A program made the translations under genes and the position numbers. DNA of 64,000 nt from Lepisosteus oculatus (lineage: Eukaryota > Chordata > Actinopteri > Semionotiformes > Lepisosteidae), in contig NC_090711.1 in assembly GCF_040954835.1 (NCBI RefSeq), positions 12,147,001-12,211,000 of the forward strand, given 5' to 3'. The first letter of the stretch is position 1. Each line of letters begins with the position of its first letter. The notes beneath the pieces are model-generated. The model was given only the letters and a program-made list of their open reading frames with translations. It made no database searches and was not told the DNA's origin. Of the stretch, positions 33,624-44,300 are shown one piece after another.

Positions 33624-36600
33624 CGCCGCCAGTCGGCACCATCCCTACCTCGCGACCCCCTAACATCTCCTCCCCCCCCCTCCTGGCCATTTTCCCAACC
33701 ATCCCCCCCACCCGAGAGGAAGATTCAGCCTAACGCACAGCAGCGGCATTGCGTACGCGCTTTTTTGACAGCACAGATTTTTACTTTCGGCTGATGGAAG
33801 AAAAACGAAGAGCCTTCGGCGGCCTCTGTAGGGGCTGTCTTCACATCTCCCCTCCCAACGCCCCTGCCCCTTGGCCAGTGTTCGAAACCCCTCGCCCTCT
33901 TCCTCCTGCTCGTCCCACTCCACTGCCCCAGCTGGTGCCAGAACCCAGTGGAGCCTGGGCCTGATGAAGTCTCACTCACCGAAAACTTTTTTTTTTGTGA
34001 CTTTGAAATGGATCGAATACTTGAAGAACAAAATGGCTTCCTAGTTAGTCGCCAAGAAGCACTTCGTTAAGGAGGAGGGAAAAAATGCAAAAGCCATTGG
34101 ATGGGAAAGAGGCTATATAACTGGTGTACCCCCCTCCCCATTTTTGGCTTTTCACCCTTTGATCTTAAAGTCCTGGGCCAGGACTAACCTCTCTGTCACG
34201 TATGCAGTTTTTTTTGTTTCTGAGCAGCCTTATAAATCAAGACATGCAGTCGCCTTTTAACCACAAGAGCCAGCCCAAGGCGCTTTATGATGGTTCTCAC
34301 CAGACTCGGGATCTTTGCCTTATTTTCCACAGTCTTTGCTCTTACTCTCAGTGCTGGCTCTTGTGCTCAGAGACAGGGTCATTGGAATCAATCCTGCGGG
34401 CCTTTTTTTTTAAAAACATATCACTCCAGACTGTCCCAATAATAGAAATGTCTTGGTGGCACCGATGGAGGATCTGTTACATTGCAGTGCTGCTGATTAT
34501 GTTAGTTACACTTAGCTGTTGGATTACTGTATTTCTGTTAGTTTAGTGAGGTGGGGTGGTATCCCTGTTAAAAAAAAAGAGCTTGAAAAATGACTTTGGT
34601 GTTTCTTGTTGATCTTCTTCACAGATTTAAGCAAACCTGTTCTTTAGGCTCGGCGTGACACCTTCAGTTTAATCCCAAAATGGTTTCCCAGGAGCCAGAA
34701 CAGCAGGGTGAAGCACCAGATGCATCCAATAGTTGTGAACTGATGCTGGTTTGGTTGGATCACTGTTGCTGTCATAGAGGGAGGTGGAGCTGGGTGTCAC
34801 TCTCTGCAGGTAGACTGCACAGCCTGAAAGCAATGAGAGATCATTACAATAGGTCAAGTAGGTAATACTATAAGTGTGCTACCAGCAAAAATAGAATGTC
34901 TCTGTAGGAAATAGTTTGTCTTAAAAAGCAAGAGATCAGCATGACTGCTAGTTTTGTAATTCTGATATTGCATTTTTTCTGGTCATTCGGACTCGAGTCT
35001 TTGTTTGCTCAACCTAAATCTGTAAAAACCTATTAACATCATAGAAAAGCAAATTAAATGAGGAAACTAGTGAATATTTCCAAACAGCAGCATGCTATTC
35101 CAAAACCTCTTCCTTCTCCATTCCCTGATAGATGGATATTTTCTGTTACAATGAATTGTATGTAATTTTAAGTATTTTATATTTAAAATGAAAAAACAAA
35201 CTCCCAAGAGAAACAGGGCATTTGATTCCACAGAATTTGCCAACAGAACAAATTAAACTCTTAATATATTTTCTTTTGATTCATTATTTTATGGCCACAT
35301 ACTTATAGGAACTACAGGAACAGCGCAAAAGAAAGAAGTATGCACATAAACACTCAAACGTAATCGGTAAAAGATGCATACATATTTTGAGGAACCTGAT
35401 AAAAAAGGCTCTGACCTTGCTTAAAATATTTATCAGATGAGCAGCTTTTATTAATCTTCCTGTTTGTGGACAGAGACGTAGGTTATGCAAGCCCATGTTG
35501 TTGAACTTTGCGTTTATGGTAATTTAATGTTCTTTAACAAACTAATTACTTGAAAAAATAGGACACATGCTGTAGGTGTTCCAGGGAGCGCGTGGTATAG
35601 CTCAAGAGGAAGTCTGCTTTGAGCTTTTAGCACTGTTTTCGATTATCTAGTTCATCGCTCAGTTAATGTGCCAGTTTGTTTTGGCAACTGTAGTTGCCTT
35701 GCATTGTGGAGAATGGCTCTGGATGTGTCATTTTCAAGCTGACAGGGCCAGACAAGGGACATCTTTTTTTTAACTCCCTTTTCTCCGATATCCAGTCAGT
35801 ATCTTCAAGCACCACCACAACAATTTTTTTTTTTTGCCAGTGTACCTCTCTAAAACTCAGATTCGGTTTGCTCTTAAAACATGAATTCTTCCTGCTTTGT
35901 ACTGTATGAGAAGCAAAGGGTCGGTTTGGTTAACATGTGTTGATGGCAGGTCGGAGGGAAAGCTTTTAGATCTCTGTGGCATTTAGAAACTGGCCAAAAT
36001 GACATATTCACAACTTCTTATCGCGGTTCTGTAGGAAGAAACTGCAAGGGAAAAAAAGACTCACCTTCTAAATAAATAAATGTGATAAATGTCTCTGGAG
36101 ATAAAGACCTGTGTATGGAACAATATTTGTAGAGCTAATCTCTCTAATCTCCACTGCTGTTGTGGTTTAGAACTCTTCACTTGTTGATGGCTTTTATGAT
36201 TTGTTCCCCCATTTACCAGCGGCCCTAAAAATCTTTCAGATTTTCCACAGAACAGGTGCCCTCTTGCTACAAGGCTTCTAGAGACCTAATGAGATATAGA
36301 TATTTAGTTTTTAAGTCAGCAAACTGACTCGGAAATACAAATTGGCAGTCGGTTACATAGAGCATAAAGTTAACTTTTTTTTTAAAATTGTTTTAGCAAC
36401 TTTGTAGTGCAAAGCAGCTGAGCACTTTGATGCTAGGGCCCTAGTTAAGTGGAAAGGGATTCATGTTTTTTACTTTGTGTGTATATGCAACCAATTTCGG
36501 GTCCCAGTCCAGTTTATAAGCACATAAGCTGAGCATGTTTTCCGCATTTTTGATAAAGCACCCCAGAAGAAAAAGCACAAGGTTCCACTTTTCATAACTG

Positions 36601-39115
36601 TACTGAAATTGGCAATTGCAATGAAGGGACTTACTGTCTTTAACTTGGTAGCCTGTATCCAAGCACTATTAACAAAACTAGAAAGTTAGCATAGGCAACA
36701 CATATTTGCATTCTTTCTTCTGGTGGGCATATCTAAGAACTGCAAAAATCTAAAATAAAAGTTGCCTTGCAGGGAACCAAAAGTGAAGTTTCATGGGAAT
36801 CCAAGAAAGGAAATAACACTTAAGTGGAGAATAACAGAGCTGATGGTGATATATCAGATATGCATTAACGTATGTGAAATTAGTTCAATACTTTTTTTTT
36901 AATTAGCTCTCTTATTTGGGTTGCACAGCTAGAGAAAAACTTTGCACGGATCATATGTGTGAATGCCTCCTGAAACACAAAATTGAAAGGGTCTTTAGGT
37001 TAAAAGTAGATGTTCAATCACATATGGGATATTTAAGTATTTCTGCCTTGCAGGAAAAAGAAGATTAATCTGAATGTCCGATAGCAAATGAGAAATGAAA
37101 AGGAAAAAAGTGACTGTTGTCAAAACTGCAGACTTGGATCGCTTAGCAGGCTACCCAAAGTGCAAGATAACCATTTCTTTATCTTCATTTGATATATTTA
37201 CTTAAAATGCACTTTTAAATCTAGTTGGAGCCAGCTCTCTTCAGAGCTTACAGGTTTGAGCTGGCGTAGTTAATGGAAGTTATAGATACTTCTCACTAAA
37301 ATAGTATGCTGTGTAAATCCTCAAAATTCTTACAACTCTAACCTGGCTTCTCTGTAGAAACCTTTTTGCTAACAGCTGTGCCGTTTCTAGAACTCACACA
37401 AAATAGGCACAGGTTACAAGAAGACGGGTGATACTGTAGAACTAACATTAAAGCATAAAGCAAATGTTATCTTTAAGTTATGCCTGCTGTAACGTACAGT
37501 AGTGCTTTCTTTTTCAGAATTCTTTCTCTGAATGAAAAGCACATAATATCTTCTGTTGAAGATGGTTTGGGTGCTTCTCATTGAAATGAAAATGACATTG
37601 TCTGGGATTGAGTGTGCCTGGTAGTTGTGTTGGAAACAGTCCCTTGCAATGTGGTTGATTGGCAAGACCACAGTTTTGACAATGTTTAGTATTATATGAG
37701 CGAGTTGCATAATGCATGAGAGAGGAACTGGACTGAATGAGGAGTTGATATTTAAGAGCAGTGCTAGTTGCCAATGGATGCCCATAATGTTAAGCAGCTA
37801 CTGCTAAGATGGTGCAGCTGAGAAATTTGGATTCTCAAAAAATGTTTCATGTTTGGGGGGGGAAGTCAAAATATCAAAGCAAAAGATTTCAAATTCAAAA
37901 GTGGCGAACATTGCGGTTTAGTTAAAAAGGTAATAGTCTCTCTCCCAGAGCGCCTTGTTTCTGTACATGTGCAGGCCATGAAGAAAAGGGGCAACATCCT
38001 TGATTTCTCAGTGGAAATCCGGTAGACTTGTGGCTGTTATTGTGCCTTGATGGGCACAAGCTTGCGGTTTCTTTTGTGTCATCCTGAGCTGTTGGTCATG
38101 GCTGAGGATAATGGTTATTATTTTGTATTTGCAAAGACGGCAGTGGTAGGAGATGCAAAATGTGTCCATGGACACAACGAAATAGCTGTAGAATGCGTAG
38201 GTATTTCAAAGAGTCAAGGACATCATCTGACTCTTTGGTGGTTCCGCAGACTAGTTGTTTGAACTTGAAGGGAACCTTTTCACTTTGGGAGCGTATCAGT
38301 TGTGTTTTTCATGTGCCTCTAGTACTTTGCCATTCTGCTTACAGGTGGCAAGACCAGGTGTTGAGGTCATGCTGACATTATTGGAAAGTCGGTAAAGAAC
38401 GTGCCCGAGGTTGATGGGAACAGGAAGAAGCTGTGTCCTCAGGCCAAATCACAGCCTTTCTGTTGGAGATTTCTTTTTCCCCCCGTTTGAGTTCTTACCT
38501 CGCAGACCTTGACATTTTTCAGCTGATATATCAGACAACCACCCTTTCCTGGAGGCTGTTTCTGCAGACAGTATGATGGACTAATACAGTACTTCGGAAT
38601 AGGTGGAATAGCTTATTTCCCACTGGCAACTATACCTAGAAAATAACAGTTGAAAAGAACAACATGAACTTGTCTTAGTAATTAAATCATCCAGTCTCAT
38701 TATTATCCTTTAAAGCCCAAGAGGATGTAGTTTTTCATTTCTTAAAATCTCCTCCTAAGAATAATTTTGGAGTAGGGGACTACATTAGTTATTTGTTAAG
38801 ATGGTATTTATCATGTATGTATTGCTGTGTTCCGGATGAAGTCATTTGAATTTAGAGCCATTATGAGCCTTTGCAGGAACGACTCCATGTTGCTCATTTA
38901 ATATAAAGCATTGCCAAGGATCATGGGAAGAATTCTCAATGGTGTGGTTTTATCTGTCTGAAGTAGCTCTGTGGTGGTTAACCTTTGTAAATATCAGAGA
39001 ACTAATGCCTTAACGCCTCTGTTTTCTTCCCTTGAGGAAAAAATGTGTAATGTTAAAAGTGTACATACTATATTTATAATGGAAAAAAAATAAATAACTG
39101 TGTACTACTTGGCTT
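33624..39115 (+). other. Probable peds1 3' UTR and flank
   Basis: No exon is recognisable, and from 33.6 to 39.1 kb I see no SINE of the two main families, unlike the rest of the window. AATAAA-type signals occur near 36,070 and at 39,089-39,094, the latter followed by a GT-rich stretch. A long 3' UTR ending near 39.1 kb is plausible but unproven. Confidence 0.35.
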
Positions 39116-39236
39116 TGTTTTTTGTTTCTCTCCACTGGAGGATGACCGGTTCAAGGCTTGTTTTCTACAGCTGGAAAGAGGTCTTTATGACCGGTACATT
39201 TTTGCACAAAAACATTTATCCTGCAAACTGTGTTTT

Positions 39237-39264
39237 TGTGTGTGTGTGTGTGTGAGAGAGAGAG
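39237..39264. repeat. TG/GA microsatellite
   Basis: A run of TG dinucleotides passes directly into GA dinucleotides. Confidence 0.85.
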
Positions 39265-39509
39265 TGAAACACCACCTGCTTGGAATCACTTTTAACAAAA
39301 CATTTTTATCCGATTAATATTAATTTCTGCTGCACATTCATTAATTATATTTGCACAGCAGCATGCATGACTACTGACATCCTGTATTTGAAAAAAAAAT
39401 ATCTGCCAATTTATTATAAAATATATTTATCACGGTATACCTAGCCTAGAATAGAATGGAATTCTAAATTTATTGGAAACCTGGTCATCCTGGCAAGCAG
39501 TGGTGAAAA

Positions 39510-39675
39510 TGTTTACTTACGCAGTAAACATGCTGGAGCAGTCGCTGAGACTTGTAAGTGGAAGCTTGTGAATTAAAATCCCAGCTGAGACACTGCTCAG
39601 ATTGCATTGCTTGGCTATATAAATGGGTGGAGATGTGCATTGATTTAGATAAGTGTCGGTGAAATTAATCGTGAT
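39510..39675 (+). repeat. Degraded tRNA-type SINE
   Basis: GCTGGAGCAGTCGCTGAG and TATATAAATGGGTGGAG ... GATTTAGATAAGTGTC resemble worn parts of a fish SINE whose tail reads TTTGGATAAAAGCGTCTG. Head boxes are barely recognisable. Confidence 0.35.
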
Positions 39676-40335
39676 CATGATTTTTAATTGCCACCTGGGA
39701 CCATTCTATCTGAAGGGCTTTCTCTTGCCTTGTGCCCCTATTTGAATCTTCGATCTAGAGCTAAAACTCTTCTCAGCTAGCAGGGGCAATCAGGCCCGGC
39801 CTAACAGTTCTGGAGCCCCTTACCCACAGGAGCGAGGCTGACTGACTTAAAGAGGCCAGGCAAAGTGAAAGGGCATGACAATACCTACTGAAGATTCCCA
39901 ACCCTCCTTTACACGGAGGAGAGGGACGCACTTCATCCACACTCACGTGGCTGAGCCAAGGCGGCCATTGTGTGCCAGAGAGCCCAGGACACAGCAGATG
40001 AGCTGGAGCAGTGAGAAATGAGCAATTCCAGTACAGTAAGGGGGACGATCCGGATGTTACAAACACAAAGTAGAACGTGAGCCAAAATATTAGCGTTAAC
40101 ACCACTACCCTTGACAAAGCTCTTCTATGGATCTTTTCTGACTGAGTCATCAGGACCTTGGCCCAACGCTTCAGTTGAAAGACGGCACCTCCAGCGACGA
40201 CGGTTTGGGAATACTGGTCCACAGGGAAGTGTGCGATCTGCTTCGTCTTGGAGGCGTCCCATCCCAGACTGGTACAGGCCCCGCCTGGCACAGTTTCGGC
40301 GAGCTGACGACACCAGCAAGGTGTTCAGGTGCGTA

Positions 40336-40400
40336 AAGACGAATTCCTAATGCAAGAAATTGTATAGGGCTAATAAAGCAACATTACATTACATTACATT
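40336..40400 (+). repeat. 3' end of the second SINE family
   Basis: GAATTCCTAATGCAAGAAAT and GGCTAATAAAGCAACATTAC repeat the 3' end of the copy at 6.46-6.73 kb and finish in an ACATT microsatellite. The 550 bp upstream (39.78-40.33 kb) may be part of a composite element that I cannot classify. Confidence 0.65.
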
Positions 40401-41099
40401 AGGTAGTCTTGTTCTCAGAAGCGTCACTTCTGTCTGCGTTGGGCAAAAAAGTTCTAGGCAAGTTCATCAAAAAAGTGGGATGTTTTGCTGGACTGATTTT
40501 TTTTTTTACCCTGCTTGTTCTGCAGAAGCAGCAGACTTCATCTCTTAATGGTATTGAATAGTATTTGTGCCCATTTCACAAACGCCATCTGTGAATTTAC
40601 CTTGGGTTTGCTTATGGCAGTTTACAGCTAACTCATTTTCGGTGTAATGCTTTTTTTAAAAAAAAACTTATCACGAGCCCTGCAGACACAGCACCCACTA
40701 TTAAAAAACGTTATTTGTAACGCTATCTTTTGCTGATAACTTGATGCTCACGATTGTTGTGTTAAAATCGTTTAACTTATTGAGGATGCCCTTAATGTAC
40801 TTAATTTTCCAATATCTTTATTTCATATCCATCCATGCATTGTTAGAAAAGCCGCTTAATTTGATAATTTAATAACAGCGTGTTGCATTTATGGATTTTC
40901 TTACTTTTTGCAAGCGTGCAATATGCTGTTGCATATCAGACACATGCATTATTTATTTTGTTTCCTGTAAGGGAACTTCCTCTTTTAGTAAAAAGAAGCA
41001 GACGCAGCAAAGTAATGCACATTAACACGGCACTTGTTTTAGATTTCTGCTTCATTGCGGGTCTCTGGTTTCTACGCTACACTGATTTAACACATGTCC

Positions 41100-41330
41100 T
41101 CTCGGCGCTTTTAAACGAGAAGCTGAAGTCCAGCAGTTCATCGCCGCGTCTAGAATCCACCTGCTACACGGATAATGCGGCGCTTTGCGGCGGCGGCGTC
41201 TTCTGCATTCTGTGCGCGTTCACCGAGCCTTCGCGCGTGCACAAGCGATGAATTTTCCCGGCCACCGGCGCATGGCAGCGTGCGCGTTCCCGACAGGCAA
41301 CGACAATATGGCGGCGGCCGCCGGATCGGG
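41100..41330 (+). promoter_or_regulatory. ube2v1 CpG-island promoter and 5' UTR
   Basis: CpG density rises sharply here against AT-rich surroundings and ends at the first intron of ube2v1. No TATA box is visible. Three in-frame ATGs (41185, 41248, 41272) precede the standard start. Confidence 0.6.
41308..41329 (+). CDS. ube2v1: ube2v1 coding exon 1
   Basis: It encodes MAAAAGS plus one base, with donor TCGG|GTAAGT. The length fits the short first coding exon of human UBE2V1. The exon phase (one base left over) equals that of peds1 exon 5. Confidence 0.85.
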
Positions 41331-44300
41331 TAAGTTAGTCTTGCTATCAGATAAATACATTTTGAAACGCGACCTAAGGTGTTCGATCAAAGAGGAAAAG
41401 GCGCGTTGAGAATGTCGGGTGCCTTTATCTCCAGTTTGTATGTTAATAATAAAGGTGATACTGGAAAAAACAAACAAACTAATGAGCATATCTCCATCAT
41501 TTAGCGGAGCCGGCCAGCAATGTGGAAGCAGACTGGCGATCGAGCTTTTTTAATGAAACGCTGTGTCTGCAGTAGCAGCTGAAAACTGCAACATCATTCA
41601 ACAGATACGTGGGATACGTAAAAAATACTGGAAAATGTAACCTAACAGAAATTTAGTTATCAACCTGTAAGTGCTCCGAGGCGTGTCATTCTCAAACATG
41701 GTTTAAAACGAGAGTTACGGAGACCCATAACAGGTTTAGCTGGTTGACACAGCATAAAATGGTAGCTGTCTCTTCGCATTTGGCAAGATAAGTGCCGGAT
41801 GTTATCTGTGTGTTTAATCAAGTATTTAAAAAACAAAGCAAAGATCAGCTTATTCCAGTTCGCTATGTCGCCGGCAGGGCTAAACCTGTTTCCTGTAAAA
41901 TACACATATGAATGTATACAACAGCATGAAATGAAGTCCTGTTTTAGGAGAATGTCGTAGAATCGAAATCGACCATTGATGTTCTGCAGGTATAGATGAT
42001 GCCACCAACTCGTACGGAAAGTGCTGTAGACCTGGCGATTTGAACTATTCATGTGTAAAAAAGCAAAACCACTTAAATCTCATTTACCCTTGTTTGTTTC
42101 TCTGCAGCATCTCGATGTTTTCTCAGTGGCATATCCATATTACCCCTTTGTAAATTAGACTTTTTAAATATTTCATCCACACATATATTTTCTGTAAGAA
42201 TGGAAATATGGCACTTACAGTCTGTCACACTCCTGCTGGGTTTGTCAGTCCACTTGTGCAATGCTGCAGAGTGATGTTTCTTACTGTCAGTAGGATGTTG
42301 TGTCAGGCAGCTGTGCTCAGTGTGTTGTGTCAGGCACATTTTCAGTGTGGATGGAAGATTAGAAATAGCAGGTGTAAATCACTTGTCACTTGAATTACCT
42401 GATTGTATGTATCCTTAATCGCCTTGGAATTGTACCCCATAACACATCTATCTGGGTTCAAACTCCTTCATCTAATTCAAGGACATGGGGAAGCTGGAGC
42501 CTGTCTCGGCAAGCAACCAGGGTGCTTCCTGGACGGGACACCAGTCCATCACAGTGCACACAGACACAGACACAGATACAGACACCACACGCTCACACCA
42601 GGACCAGTGTTCCCAGAAGCTTATTAACCTACAGTTTTTCCTACAGTCTTTGGACTGTGGGAGTAAATTGGAGCACCCGTAGCAAACCCAAGCAAACCAA
42701 AGGAGAACATACAAACTCCACACAGACAGCACTCAAACTCAAAACAAAAGGACCCTCAACACGAGCCCAGGCTAAGTGCTGAGGGTTGTACAGCTTCATT
42801 TAGCAGTGAGTCAGAGCATACAATTTGAGTTTTAGCCGAGGCAAGACCATTTTGGGCAAATCTGAGTTCAGGATCTTCACTCAGTGTTGAGTCTGATAAG
42901 ATATCGCATTGAGAGTCATGGCTTACTTATGACGACACTAGCTTGTGCTTAAGGCAGTGGTTCCTGACCGCAGTGCTCCCTTGCACAGCGGTGTATCATA
43001 GTGAAACATGTCACATCCTTCACTTTCAGCCTCCTACACTACGTACTGCATCATAGGCTTGTACTGGTTGCCTTGCGATATAGTAAACTGGGATTACCCG
43101 GGCTCTCTCCAGGCTTTGTTGTGGATGTGCATTTTCTAAAAACCAGGCATACATGGTTACCATCCATGTGAATTCCTGCAAGTCTTAGAAATCTGGAAAA
43201 ATCACATGACTAAAATGAAATCTGAAACTTACCTGATATTCTGATTGCTGTTAACCTAACAATTTCCTGTGCAGTTGCTTTTCAAGAATAACCGAGCAAG
43301 CACGTGACATGACTTCCTAATCCTACTACCTACTATCCTAATCTCTTTTCCAAAACAAACAAAGTTTTGCAAAAATTGTGCTTCTAGGTGTGGTTTGGAT
43401 ACAGCCTAATGTTTGTTAATTGTAGGAGGGGTGAGTCCCGCAAATATATTATTCAAAGGAACACTTTAAGGTTAATTCCATGCTGAAAAGAGAAGATGAG
43501 AAACATCTGAAGAAGGCTCCACAGCCGAAATGTTGTGTCTTCTCTTTTCAGCATGGAATAAACCTTTACTTGTTCCATTGCAGTCTACGCATACTGACGC
43601 AGCTCCGTACTTGATCTGGATTATTCATACTGGAACACCTCAGACTGGGGGAAAAGGCTGGACACCTCTGGCCTGAGGACTCCTGTGCTGTAGGGCTGGG
43701 AGGGTCTGTGCTCCGGTGTGATTCTGCAGCAAAGTCTCTTCTCTGTCTACAGGCGTGAAGGTTCCTCGTAACTTCCGGCTGCTGGAGGAGTTGGAGGAAG
43801 GGCAGAAGGGCGTGGGGGATGGGACAGTGAGCTGGGGGCTGGAGGACGACGAAGACATGACCCTGACGCGCTGGAGGGGGATGATCATCGGGCCGCCCAG
43901 GGTGAGGAGGACTGTAGATCTGCTACAGGCCGCCATGGGCTTTGGAGTGACCACAGGTCACATTCAGCATCCTCTTCTTCCATATATATATCTCATTATC
44001 ATCCACCCTTTTCAGTTAACTCCTGGGTGAAGGTGTCCGCTCCACAGATCACTCTAGCTCATCGCACTTGTGTCACTCCCACAGACGTCTTCATTTCAGC
44101 TTCCTCCTCTCACAAGGACATAGCCTGCGTTCAGGTTTAGGAAGTGTAAAGAGGACAGAGCCACAGGGCGGAGGCGAAGAGAAATGTAGCTCCACCTCCA
44201 ACTAGCTCCACCTGTGCACAGCCTTTCCTATAAAAGCCATACGGAAGAACAGGGAAGTGTCCGGTTAGACCCTCACGATTTGTTTCCAGAGTGAGTCAGG

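Noticed and set aside
39773-40291. 172-codon minus-strand frame
   Set aside because: It lies in a region ending in a SINE tail and shows no domain; it is probably repeat-derived.
40880-41251. 123-codon frame before ube2v1
   Set aside because: Hydrophobic start but no recognisable family; it runs into the CpG-island promoter.
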